The position numbers and the translations under genes were made by a program. Source: Cepaea nemoralis (Eukaryota; Mollusca; Gastropoda; Stylommatophora; Helicidae). Taken from it: a stretch of 64,000 nt of DNA. Positions within the stretch are counted from its first letter, which is position 1; each line of letters begins with the position of its first letter. Of this stretch, positions 43,586 through 53,393 are shown piece after piece. The notes under the pieces were generated by a model, which did not search any database, was not told the origin of the DNA, and saw only the letters and a program-made list of their open reading frames with translations. The stretch covers positions 206,001 through 270,000 of the forward strand of contig JACEFZ010012653.1 of the NCBI GenBank assembly GCA_014155875.1. The letters are read 5' to 3'.

Positions 43586-44040
43586 ATTTTGGTATTAAAA
43601 TATGTTGCACCGTTTCAAGTGCCTGAATGCAGCCTGCCTGGCCTAACGCTAACACAAAAGATCGATTACCTGTGGTATCATGCCTTTGATTGTATTGTGT
43701 GTTCTCTGTCCCATATTTGATCTGTTCTCGTTTGCCTTGTTAGTGAGTCAGGAAGGTGTGTTGTGTTGATGAGTGGCAAAAGGATAGACTGGGGCATGTG
43801 GAGAGAAATGCATTAATAAATCAATTTGATTATCATTGAGTCATTGATAAGGATGCAGGAGTCATTGATAAGGATGAATCAGCAATGATTGTATATGGCA
43901 ACACTAAGGCAGACAGATAGATTGAAAATATAGCAGACAAACAGACTGACAATAAGGCAGACAAACAGATTGAAGGGTTGCACGGATAGACAGACAGGCA
44001 TACACACAGACAAACTGAATAGGTGTAAAGATAGACTGAA
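43586..44040. other. Spacer with small GACA/GCAGACA words
   Basis: No gene found. A GAGTCATTGATAAGGATG duplication lies at 43838-43878, and scattered GCAGACAAACAGA words occur at 43910-44010. Confidence 0.5.
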
Positions 44041-44087
44041 CGAGTGAGTAATTAATTAATTTATTTATTTATTTATTTATTTATTTA

Positions 44088-44170
44088 TTAATGACGTTAG
44101 TTAGTCGTGGTTCAAACTTCACGGCAAAGGGTCGCGCCATTATGCTCCGTTCCTGTGCCAATGAATATCA
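44088..44170 (-). mobile_element. S5 SINE-like repeat, inverted partial copy
   Basis: The plus strand GTTAGTTAGTCGTGGTTCAA then ACGGCAAAGGGTCGCGCCAT is the reverse of the S5 3' end at 14030-14090. A (TTTA)n run precedes it at 44050-44090. Confidence 0.55.
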
Positions 44171-44780
44171 CACAAAATGCTCATCCCTGTCCCATGTGAG
44201 AAATGTAACAGACAGAAGTCTCGACAAACCAAAACCCCGCACAGGTATACTATGCATAATGCCGCTGCCAGAATGCCAACACAAAAGTCCGCCATGAAAT
44301 ATACAGTTCATCGTAGATGGAAGCAGCAGCCACTAAAAACACCAGCAGCCACACATAGTTGCATAAGGCAACCCAGTTAGTTCAACGACCGGCCGGCCAC
44401 CATTTTTCAAAGCATGCAGTTCGCGCTACAAACAACCACGGACAGATGTAAAAGCTTCCTTAAGAAATTCACAACTCACAGCGTCGCTCCACGCTCTCAT
44501 CTCAGAAGCAGAGTGACGGAACCATGATATTGATGATGTGTCCGACATCAAGTTTTGTGTCAAAGTCGAGGATTCATTTCAATCTACACTCATAAAATTC
44601 ATACCTATATGTATTCTGTGTTATGGAAGAATCAGTCTAAAAGGAGTGGAGTTGGTAATTCAGCTCACAAAGCTGTGATCTAGTTTGTGTGAAGCATTTA
44701 GTATGTGATTCTTCTATGGCAGTATCTGATACAGAATAGCTTCTTAGTTCATGCAGGATAGGGTATTGATGGTGTTTTGC
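44171..44780. other. Spacer, nothing recognised
   Basis: About 600 bp with no domain-bearing frame, RNA gene or repeat that I can name. Confidence 0.5.
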
Positions 44781-44786
44781 TTACAG

Positions 44787-45150
44787 CGAAGCAGCAATAT
44801 TTGTACCTTTCAGCTGATACATTGCAATATTTGTACCTTTCAGCTGATACATTGCAATATTTGTACCTTTCAGCTGATACATTGCAATATTTGTACCTTT
44901 CAGCTGATACATTGCAATATTTGTACCTTTCAGCTGATACATTGCAATATTTGTACCTTTCAGCTGATACATTGCAATATTTGTACCTTTCAGCTGATAC
45001 ATTGCAATATTTGTACCTTTCAGCTGATGCATTGCAATACTGAGCCTTAAAGCTGATGCATTGCGATATGTGTACCTTACAACTGATGAAATGCAATATT
45101 TGTACCTTTAATCTCATACACTGCAATATATATACCTTACAGCTGATGTA
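44787..45150 (+). repeat. 30-bp minisatellite, nine identical copies plus decayed ones
   Basis: TTGTACCTTTCAGCTGATAC then ATTGCAATAT repeats exactly at 30-bp intervals to about 45030; three to four mutated copies follow. Perfect identity implies recent expansion. All frames stay open because 30 is a multiple of three. Confidence 0.95.
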
Positions 45151-45230
45151 TTGAGCGTTATCAATCATGGCATTTGTTGTCTGGGTTTGATGTATTGAGC
45201 TTTATCAATCATGGCATTTGTTGTCTGGGT
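45142..45230 (+). repeat. 44-bp direct duplication
   Basis: GATGTATTGAGCGTTATCAA then TCATGGCATTTGTTGTCTGG occurs twice in tandem with one difference. Confidence 0.85.
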
Positions 45231-45394
45231 TAACCTTCCTGTGTAATGTCATGAGAAATGGTGGAATTAAGTCATTTGTGAACACGAGTATAATTTCCTT
45301 TCAAAGAATAGTCTCATGTATGATATTCGGCCATCAGTGAATGAATGAATGGGTATACAAACAGACAGACTGAAAGACAGACTCAACGGGTCGA

Positions 45395-45465
45395 CAGACA
45401 GACCGAGTGAATGAATGAATGAATGAATGAATGAATGAATGAATGAATGAATGAATGAATGAAAT
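45395..45465 (+). repeat. (GAAT)n microsatellite
   Basis: About 14 GAAT/TGAA units following short GACA words. It lies next to the 3' end of the 45.5-kb LINE. Confidence 0.93.
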
Positions 45466-45510
45466 AGTTAATAGTTGTTTGTCCATCAAGAATGATGATA
45501 ACCATTCACT

Positions 45511-46790
45511 TCATCCAGTGGGGTTGAAAGTATAGAGCCGCGAAGTTCTAAGATGGCTGATAACGCTTATTTTGGCTCGAAATGTTCTTTGACAATGTGG
45601 GCAAAGAATGCTTGACGTTCCAGGAGGAGGATCTCCTGCAGCGGTTTTTCTATCCAGCCTTTTCATCACAGCTCTTGCAGTCCTGGTTGCGTCAAAAGTG
45701 ACTACACCCTTGTGTAATAATGTGCGCCAGGAATTTCGGTCTTTGGCAGCAGTCTTCCAAGTGTCGTGATGAATTCCAAAAGCTTTTAGTGAGATCTTCA
45801 GTGTGTCTTTAAAGCGTTTCCTCTGACCGACTTGGGAGCGTTTACCACTACGCAGCCCGCCGTAAAAAAAAAAAAAAATTCGTTTAGGGAACCTGCGATC
45901 TGGCATGTGGGTCAAGTGACCAGCCCAGCGAATCTGATTCTTCATTAGTAGAGTGTCGATACTGGGTATGGACGCTCTTTCTAAGACTTCAGTGTCTGGG
46001 ATCTTGTTTTGCCATTTAATCTTCAATATCTTCTTAAAGCAGACTGTGTGGAAATGGTTTAATTTTCTAGCGTGTCGCTGATAAACAGTCCAGGTTTCAC
46101 AAACATATAGCAGTGTGGACAATTCGACTTTTTTGTAGATTTCAGCTTTATTTGCAGGCTTATTCCATTCTTGTCCCACACATTCTTGTACAGTCTGCCA
46201 AAGGCCGCGCTGGCCTTGGAGATTCTTGCGTTCACTTCGTCATCAATTGTAGCAGCTTAGGACACAGTGCTGCCAAGATAGGTGAATTTGTCCACAATAC
46301 TTAGTCTATGATCATTCACCTTGATGTTCGGCACGGTGTGATTATCCCCTGGAGCTGACTGGTACATAACTATAGTCTTCTCCAAGTTTATATTGAACCC
46401 AAAGTTGGCACAGGCATGTGAGAAAGCTGAAACATTATGTTGCATGTCCGCCTCTGAGTTGGCATAGAGAGCGTTCTGTTCCTGACATTTCTCTTGCAAC
46501 TGCCTTGCTACGAAAATCATGTCAACAGTTCATCGTTCTTTCCTGAAGCCACACAGACTCTCAGGAAGAAGACCTTGATCAAGATGGGCTGTGAGGCGAT
46601 TGAGAATAATTCTGGCGAGTATCTTCCCTGCAATTGAAAACAAGGAGATGCCTCGGTGGTTGTCACAGGATTGGCGGTTTCCTTTACGTTTGTAAAGGTG
46701 GACTAATGACGCGTCCTTGAAACCTTCTGGTATGGTCTCGTTCGTGGTAAACGTGCAAAAAATAAAACTTAGCACCCCACAACACAGTAG
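45511..46790 (-). pseudogene. LINE with C-terminal zinc finger: RT middle to 3' end
   Basis: On the minus strand: ETIPEGFKDASLVHLYKRKG (RT fingers, 46735-46680), ISLFSIAGKILARIILNRL, and CGFRKER near 46530. Then ANFGFNINLEKT, VDKFTYLGSTVS (46440-46260), and STLLYVCETWTVYQRHARKL (46130-46070). The tail is QIRWAGHLTHMPDRRFPKR, RFKDTLKISLKAFGI and a finger CPHCQRTFRAKISVISHLRT. The catalytic FADD region is deleted between 46520 and 46490. Its 5' part lies inverted at 46790-47478. Confidence 0.83.
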
Positions 46791-47478
46791 AAAAAATGCA
46801 ACTGTCGTTTGAAAACATGCTGGAAGACAGCCTCAGGCCCAGTGCCGCAGCTAAACAAGATGCGGAAACACGGCTATGGAAATCCTGGGTCCAGCCCCTC
46901 GGAAACATAAAGACTCGTTTGATGAAAATTCTGAAGACATCAACCAATTGCTGGCCAGACACATCTTCTCCTCAAAGCATATTTGAATGACCCGAAGCCA
47001 ACATAAAAAAGATGCCTTCAGAAATATCCGGATAGTAGTACAGCAGAAACTTCGGCACATGCGGGTGTCCTGGCTGAGCAACAAAGCTGACGAGATTCAA
47101 AGCTTTGCTGACAGACATGATATGAAAAACTTCTACGACTCACTGAAAGCGGTCTATGGTCCCACATCACCAGGCTTAGTTCCCCTCCTCGGTGCAGGTT
47201 GGGGGAACGCTGGTCACTGATAAGAAAGAAATCCTTCAACGCTGGGCAGAGCATTTCAGCAACATCTTAAATGCAACTTCCTTCTTCGATGATGAAACCA
47301 TCAACTGCCTTCCTCAAGTCCCCACTAATGATACACTTGATGACCTGCCAAACCTAGTGGAAGTAAAGAAAGCCACCCAGCAACTTTCCAGCGGTAAGGT
47401 GCCTGGTCCTGACTCCATCCCGGCAGAGATATACAAGGCAGGTGGGCCGGTCCTAATAAAACAGCTTCACCAAGTCTT
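46786..47478 (+). pseudogene. Inverted 5' part of the same LINE
   Basis: The plus strand encodes the segment that precedes RT: CWPDTSSPQ-like linker, KLRHMRVSWLSNKADEIQSF, MKNFYDSLKAVYGPTSPG, VTDKKEILQRWAEHFSNILN and SSGKVPGPDSIPAEIYKAGG then QLHQVFTLCG. It stops almost exactly where the minus-strand part (ETIPEGFKDA) begins. The two halves are therefore one LINE with a 5' inversion, as produced by twin priming. Frame breaks lie near 46990 and 47190. Confidence 0.83.
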
Positions 47479-47702
47479 TACTTTGTGTGGATATGTTGTG
47501 TGGGTGTGTTGTGTGGGTGTGTTGTGTGGGTGGGTTGTGTGGCTGTGTTGTGTGGGTGTATTCTGTGGGTGTATTCTGTGGGTGTGTTGTGTGGGTGGGT
47601 TGTGTGGGTGGGTTGTGTGGGTGTGTTGTGTGGGTGGGTTGTGTGGGTGTGTTGTGTGGGTGTATTGTGTGGGTGTGTTGTGTGGCTGTGTTGTGTAGAT
47701 GG
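47478..47702 (+). repeat. GTGTTGTGTGGGT minisatellite
   Basis: A 20-bp-like period of TGTGTTGTGTGGGTGGGT-type words over 225 bp, starting exactly at the end of the inverted LINE segment. Threonine/proline/histidine frames on the minus strand are artefacts. Confidence 0.9.
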
Positions 47703-48185
47703 GTGACACATACGGGCATACCTGAAGACTGATGAACTGATGCAGTGACGAAGGATAATATATCGTCAAACGTGACCTCCCATTGTACAGAAGGACGATA
47801 TATCACCATACTAGGGTCATTTTGTCATTTGTTTTGCTACGTGGTATCTTCCACAGCTTAAATCCTCCATGAACGGAAATTACATTATAATAATTACCCA
47901 GTTGATTGAGTACCGTCTTTGGTCTAAATCTACTTTTTGTCTAGCACTGTATAATGTAGAACTCTTTTCTATCCATGATGTTAAATGTTCGGTTATCGCA
48001 TTGCTAATTCCCCTTCTGTTCTACCTATGCCAATTTCGTGTCATCCGCACTGAAACATAAATACGATTTGATTTGTTTAATTGTTTACGAAACATTTAAT
48101 TAAATGCCAGACTTGTTCGGAAAATATAATTTTCCAAAAGTAATTATGAATTTTTGTAAATGATTTTCATAACTAACCATACAAA
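47703..48185. other. AT-rich spacer, nothing recognised
   Basis: No coding frame with a domain and no repeat family identified. Confidence 0.5.
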
Positions 48186-48189
48186 CAGC

Positions 48190-48425
48190 AAGAACGCATC
48201 GTGATTGTAACGGACTCACAGAACATGCTAAGATGTGTGAAGACAGTCATGCTTCGTGCAGAGTTGTATCTTCACTTCAAAAATCAAAGTTACGAAGCGT
48301 CTGTTGGATCTTTTCCCCATGTCATGCTGATGTGTTGGGAAACCAGCAGGCGGACAGATTGGCTGGTTGTGCACCGTTGAGAGTGTATTGCTGCACGATA
48401 TGGCAGAGGTTTTCGGTGCCCTTGG
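48190..48425 (+). pseudogene. LINE RNase H fragment
   Basis: Encodes RIVIVTDSQNMLRCVKT (second catalytic Asp in TDSQ) and, after a frame change, CHADVLGNQQADRLAGCAPL (final Asp in QADR). The latter closely matches LGNEQADRLAGSAKLGG of the nested LINE at 32.1-32.4 kb, so they share a family. No 3' tail is visible. Confidence 0.72.
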
Positions 48426-48829
48426 CAATCATGAATGCATTTTCTCTACTATACCGTTACTCGTGGCCTTTGGAATTATTCTAGAAATTTCCAGAATATT
48501 AGCTAGTGTTTTTCTTTTTTTTTACGCGTTCTAAATTTCGCGCTAATTCCAGAAAGCGCCGACCTATTATCCCTTAATCAAAATGCCATTAATTAGGAAA
48601 TGGTCGAGCTGGCATATTTCGCCAGTAGACCAGTAGCTATGAAAACAATGCCTCATTGCGGTTGAGCACCTTATTTCATGTGTCCTTGGACCCTTGTTCC
48701 ACTCTTTCCTCGCTCCTATGTGTTCGCCAAATTCACAGGTTCCAAAACTAAGCCTCCCCGCGTTCAAATCCTTGTGTTCTTGTTACAACAGTCTTAAATC
48801 GCTACTTCATAACTGCCTTTCATTTCCAG

Positions 48830-49435
48830 CCACCTGACCTGTGTCATCAGCGTAATCTAGGTTGTTTACATTATGCACATCAACCGATATTCCTGACATG
48901 GCTAGTTATTGATCTCACTATTTTTTTTTCGCTGTAAAAATTGAAATAGATTGGATGACAGTACACAACGTGCCTAACACCTTGTTTAATGCGTTGAAAG
49001 GTTCTCAGCTGGTTGTAAAGTCTGTTGGCTGCTCTTTGTTGCCAGGGTGTGTGATTTATTATTCTCAGCTTTTTACCATCAAAATTTAACATCTGCAACA
49101 TTGTAATAATGTCTTCGTGTTTCACATTATCAAATGCCTCAGTGTAGTCACTAAGCCACGAATATAAATCGCTGTTTATCTCAATCATTTTTTCTGTTTA
49201 TGTTCTCAAGATGTATTTGGCGTTGTTTATGCCTTCCTTTACCTTTCAGAAATCCACACTGCTCATCTCCAGTTTCTGATTTTATTTTATTTCTTATTCT
49301 TCTCATTATGATTCGCATTAGTGTTTGAGTTGCATTACTCATTAAACTAATTGTGAGATGTTCTCCACCAATCCGTTGACCCAGATTTATTTAGTAGAAC
49401 TATAACAACAGATTTCAAGAGTGCTTGAGGTATAT
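48830..49435 (-). pseudogene. LINE RT palm fragment
   Basis: On the minus strand: TLMRIIMRRIRNKI and GDEQCGF (49330-49240), then WLSDYTEAFDNVKHEDIITM (49160-49100, with the first catalytic Asp replaced or shifted to the S-D-Y-T-E-A-F-D context). QRAANRLYNQLRTFQRIKQG and GVRH follow. A degraded active site reads VNNLDYADDTG near 48870-48840. Related to the 49.7-50.6 kb LINE but distinct. Confidence 0.7.
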
Positions 49436-49440
49436 ATACT

Positions 49441-49540
49441 TGCCAAAACAAAAACAACATCCAAAAATGCTGGTGTTGACCGCATGCGCCCTGTAGAGGA
49501 TATGCAACTAACCTGAAGTATAAACTGTCAACTGTCAACT
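49441..49540 (+). mobile_element. S1 SINE 3' fragment
   Basis: AAAAATGCTGGTGTTGACCG, then CATGCGCCCTGTAGAGGATA and TGCAACTAACC match the S1 3' end. Confidence 0.55.
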
Positions 49541-49621
49541 GCACAGTGACAACTTGTCAATAAATTTATTGAAACGTCACTGGGCTTCCCGTAGCAATAA
49601 TTGACACAAGTAAATAATTTA

Positions 49622-49722
49622 GACAATTAAATTATTGGGATATGTGAATAATTAGGATATGTAAATAATTGGGACATGTAAATAATTGGGATATGTAAAT
49701 AATTGGGACATGCACATAATTC
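49622..49722 (+). repeat. 17-bp minisatellite, left part
   Basis: Unit ATGTAAATAATTGGGAC with GGATATG/GGACATG variants. The array is interrupted here and continues at 50848-50892 and 51220-51412. Confidence 0.88.
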
Positions 49723-50735
49723 ATCATCATCAAGTGCCCTGTCAGCTGGCGTAGGCGTCCATGGCTCTCCACAGATCTGGGTCTTTGGTTTGTTTTCTGG
49801 ATCAACTCTGCTGCTGATATTCCTCCGTGCCACCGTCTCAATCCATCCAGCATCATTTCTCTTGGTCTACCTCTGCCTCTCTTCCCCTCGATCTTTCCAG
49901 TTGTTACGATGTTCTCCAACGCCTGCCTTCTCATTACATGACCAAAGAAAGCTGTTTGTCTCTTTCTTATTGTTGTATATAGTGTTCTAGTTTCATTAGC
50001 CTGTTTCAGGCAGTCGTTGTTAGTTACTCTGGCAGTCCAAGGAATTCGCAACATTCGTCTCAGGAACCACATCTCTGTTGCTTCTAATTTCTTCTTAATT
50101 TGTTCATTTACATTCCAAGATTCACTGCCATACAGCAAAACTGGTTCTACATAGCATTTCAGCACTCTCTTTCTTACACTCAGTGATAGTGACCTTTTGC
50201 ACAAGATACTCTTCATTTTCTGAAATGCGGCCTTTGCTTGCCCTATTCTGCTCTTAATCTCTGTTGTACATCTTCCATCTGATGTTATAAATGTCCCTAG
50301 GTATCTAAAATTATCCACTTGGTTAAGAATTTTCCCTTCTATTTCTATGTCACATTTTGGTGTCACCATTTTCTTTGATATCACCATTGTTACTGTTTTC
50401 TTGATATTCAAAGAGAGTCCTTTCCTTGCACTCTCTGTTACTACAGTGTCCAACAATTGTTGTAGGTCTGTTGATTTATCCGCCACCAATACTGTGTCAT
50501 CTGCATAGCGTATATTATTTATATTATAACCTCCAACTAGTATTCCTGGCTTCTCTTTGATCTCTCTCATTATTACTTCGCTATATAGGGAGAGGAGATC
50601 TGATGACAAGACATATCCCTGTCGTACTACTAGCTTTATGTGTTCGTAACTACCCTCTTTATTTCCAATTTTAATTGCTGCTACTTGGTTCCAGTAAATA
50701 TTCTTTATTATTCTTAAATCTTTCCCATCAATGTT
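49720..50735 (-). pseudogene. LINE reverse transcriptase, R-G-R-P-R family, best copy
   Basis: A minus-strand frame of over 300 codons from about 50735. It begins NQVAAIKIGNKEG-like, then VVRQG with a broken pre-active-site motif, IMREIKEKPGILVGGYNINN, and IRYADDTVLVA near 50510 (intact catalytic YADD). FRYLGTFITSDGRCTTEIKS, VLLYGSESWNVNEQIKKKL, MWFLRRMLRIPWTARV, FFGHVMRRQALENIVTTGKI, GKRGRGRPREMMLDGL and WHGGISAAELIQKT follow. The 3' end is GATGATGATGAATT at 49720. It is inserted in the 17-bp array. No endonuclease: the 5' end is truncated and folds back (see 50615-50855). Confidence 0.85.
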
Positions 50736-50855
50736 GATAGATTTAAGAATAATAAAGAATATTTACTGGAACCAAGTAGCAGCAATTAAAATTTGAAATA
50801 AAGAGAGTAGTTACGAACACATAAAGCTAGTAGTACGACAGGGATGTGTGTAAAT
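50615..50855. repeat. Near-perfect palindrome at the LINE 5' end
   Basis: The 115 bp from about 50615 to 50728 recur in reverse complement at about 50741-50855 around a short spacer near 50735 (CCATCAATGTTGATAG). Arms include TACTGGAACCAAGTAGCAGC on one side and its complement on the other, with very few differences. Both arms encode the same LINE segment in opposite directions. Confidence 0.92.
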
Positions 50856-50892
50856 AATTAGGATATATACATAATTGGGACATGTAAATTGG
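50848..50892 (+). repeat. 17-bp minisatellite, middle part
   Basis: TGTAAATAATTAGGATATAT then ACATAATTGGGACATG: the array resumes right after the LINE palindrome. Confidence 0.8.
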
Positions 50893-50912
50893 GATATCAA
50901 AACAATGTGAAT

Positions 50913-51221
50913 TTGAATAACGAAGACACAAACCATAGAATGTACGATTTATTGCCTGTCATATTTCGCTGCATCTCGTCAGGTACATTCTGCAGATGTC
51001 ACACAACGTAGAGTAAAATAACTAGATACATCGTCCAAGCTGAAATATACTCATGTACACACAGTAATATCAGTTGTTTACCATGGTAATGTAAAGTTAC
51101 CATGTATCTAGTTATTTTACTCTACGTTGTGTGACATCTGCAGTAAGTACCTGACGAGTTGCAGCGAAATATGCCAGGCAATAAATCGTACATTCTATGG
51201 TTTGTGTCTTCGTTATTCTAA
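50913..51221. mobile_element. Foldback MITE with about 115-bp terminal inverted repeats
   Basis: The left arm begins TGAATAACGAAGACACAAAC. The right arm ends GTTTGTGTCTTCGTTATTCT. Arms match over about 115 bp (shared CATAGAATGTACGATTTATT, CTACGTTGTGTGACATC) around a core of about 75 bp. AATT on both sides may be the target duplication. There is no transposase, so the superfamily is unknown. Confidence 0.85.
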
Positions 51222-51412
51222 TTGGGATATGTAAATAATTGGGACATGTAAATAATTAGGATATGTAAATAATTGGGACATGTAAATAATTGGGGCATGT
51301 AAATAATTGGGGTATGTAAATAATTGAGACATGTAAATAATTGAGACATGTAAATAATTGGGATATGTAAATAACTGAGATATGTAAATAATTATGACGT
51401 GTACATATTTTA
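51222..51412 (+). repeat. 17-bp minisatellite, right part
   Basis: About 11 units of ATGTAAATAATTGGGAC and variants, ending at 51412. Confidence 0.9.
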
Positions 51413-51524
51413 AGCACCACAACCATTTAGAAGCAGCAACAATTTATACATGGAAATCACTGTTGTTCGTTGGCTTGGCTTTTATGTACATTTGTAAGGA
51501 ATTGTTTTGCGAATGACAAATGTA

Positions 51525-51910
51525 TTTTAAGAAGATCTGATACGAGAGCGAGAGGATGTCGAAGAAGAAAATGTATTGACGACATCAAAGACATTGTACA
51601 TCCCACGGTATGACACTATCCAGTGCCACCTATCATCATGATCTTCTATATTTTGCTGTCAAGCGTCATGGGTAGCAATAGTTCACGCCCCAGCACCCAA
51701 GGAGTGGCACTGGATAGTGTCATTCTGTGTGATTGTACAATGTCTTCGATGTCGTGAATCCATTTTCTTCTTGCGCGACCTCTCGCTCTCCTTTCAGATT
51801 TTCTTTGATGTAGCGCCAGTGCGGGTAGTTGATGGTGTTGCATTCTAACGAGTTGGCCGAACCATTTGACTTCTGCCTGTTCATATATATGGCACAAGAT
51901 TTTGATTTCA
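51525..51910. pseudogene. LINE tail present in two opposing copies
   Basis: Plus strand 51530-51632 encodes TRARGCRRRKCIDDIKDIVH. Minus strand 51897-51650 encodes VKWFGQLVRMQHHQLPALAL, RRARGRARRKWIHDIEDIVQ and SSATPWVLGRELLL. The GACACTATCCAGTGCCAC segment occurs in both directions around 51640-51680. This is an inverted duplication or two head-on insertions of one LINE tail. Confidence 0.75.
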
Positions 51911-52094
51911 CTGTATATCTGATAACATCATTTCTTACTCGGTATCATTTGGTTAAGTTGGCATCTCACCTCGCAAGTGTTGATTGTGCGTAAGTGTGAT
52001 TTAGATAATATCCAAGTCTGACATGTGTAACTTAGGTTGGTGTGAGTATGCTGTTTATTATATTCATTTATATTTTTGGTTTGTCGAGACTCCT
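51911..52094. other. Spacer, nothing recognised
   Basis: Less than 200 bp of AT-rich sequence between the LINE tails and S5. Confidence 0.45.
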
Positions 52095-52215
52095 GTCTGT
52101 TCCACTTTTCAAATGGGACAATGAGGAGCGTTTTGTGTGATATTCTCTGGCTGAGGAACGAATCATAATGGGGCTACCTTTTGCCGTGACGTTGGAACCA
52201 CCACTAACTAACATA
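52095..52215 (+). mobile_element. SINE-like repeat S5
   Basis: CTGTCTGTTCCACTTTTCAA, GAGGAGCGTTTTGTGTGATA and CTACCTTTTGCCGTGACG, then GAACCACCACTAACTAAC. Closely matches 13940-14095. It lies immediately left of the Helitron start. Confidence 0.65.
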
Positions 52216-52252
52216 TTCATTTATTTTATCTTATATATAAATTGCGATCTCC

Positions 52253-52310
<58 letters not shown>

Positions 52311-52347
52311 ATGTATGTATGTATGTATGTATGTATGTATGTATGTC
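52253..52347 (+). repeat. (CTGT)n then (ATGT)n microsatellite
   Basis: Near the Helitron 5' end; about 14 CTGT units followed by about 9 ATGT units. Confidence 0.95.
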
Positions 52348-52571
52348 CTTTATTTGTTCGCGAACGGATGAGATGAAATTTTCTACACGCCTTCCTTTCA
52401 TTCCAGCGCTGCCAACTGTCATAGTTTTTTTTTCTTCTTCCTCCTCCTCCCTCCTCCCCCTCCCAAAATACGTACGTAAATATATGATGATGATGATGAA
52501 AGAATCCCCGAACCAAAACGCTAGGGAAAGGGAAGAAAATGACGTGACTACACAGAATCGTCACACGGCAA

Positions 52572-52690
52572 TCATCATCATCAAGTGCCGTGCCGGCTGG
52601 CGTAGGCGTTCATGGCTCTCCGTAGATCTCAGTCTTTGGTTTTCTGGATCAACTCTGCTGCTGATATTCCTCCATGCCACGGCAATATCA
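52572..52690 (-). pseudogene. LINE 3' tail inside the Helitron
   Basis: The plus strand CATCATCATCAAGTGCCGTG, then CTGGCGTAGGCG and TCAACTCTGCTGCTGATATT matches the 3' end of the 49.7-kb LINE (49725-49840) almost base for base. About 115 bp only. Confidence 0.8.
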
Positions 52691-52769
52691 ATAACAATTC
52701 ATCTTTTTATGTGTAAGGAAGTTATCTACAGTCGTGTAGAAGGGAAGAACTAGACGAGTATGAATTCGG

Positions 52770-53362
52770 AATGGCGAACTCTCTCCTCCTCTCTTCTCCT
52801 CCTCCCTCTACCTCCTCCCTCCTACTCCCTCCGCCTCCTCCCCCTCCCTCCTCATCTCCCTCTCCTCCTCCCCTCTCCTCCTCATCCCTCCTCCTCCTCC
52901 TGCCACCCTCCTCCTCCTCCTGCCTCCTCTCCCTCATCATACTCCCTCCTCCTTCTCCTTCTTCCTCCTCTTCCCTCTTCCTCCTCCTCCTACCTCCTCC
53001 TCCGCCTCCCTCTACCTCCTCCTCCTCCCTCCACCCTCCTCCTCCCTTCTCCTCCTCTTCCTCCTCCCTTTCCTTCCTCCTCCTCCTCCCTCTACCTCCT
53101 CCTCCCCCTACCTCTTTCCTCCTCCCTCCTCCTCCTCTTCCACCTCCCTTTCCTTCCTCCCCTCCTCATTCTCCCTCCTTCCTCTCCCTCCTTCCTCCTC
53201 CTCCTTCCTTCTTCTCCCTCTGTCTCCTCCCTCCTCCTCTTCCTCCTCCTCCCTCCTCCTTCTCCTCCTCCCTCCTTCTCCCTTCTTCTCCTCCTCTCCC
53301 TCCTCCTCCTCCTACCCTCTTCCTCTTCCCCTCCTCCCTCTCCCTCCTCCATCCTCCTCCTC

Positions 53363-53393
<31 letters not shown>

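Noticed and set aside
44787..45050. CRISPR-like 30-bp repeats
   Set aside because: Directly adjacent copies with no spacers; a minisatellite.
47192..47698. 168-codon frame joining LINE sequence to a C-G-V-V repeat
   Set aside because: The second half is a GTGTTGTGTGGGT minisatellite. Only the first part (to 47478) is real LINE coding.
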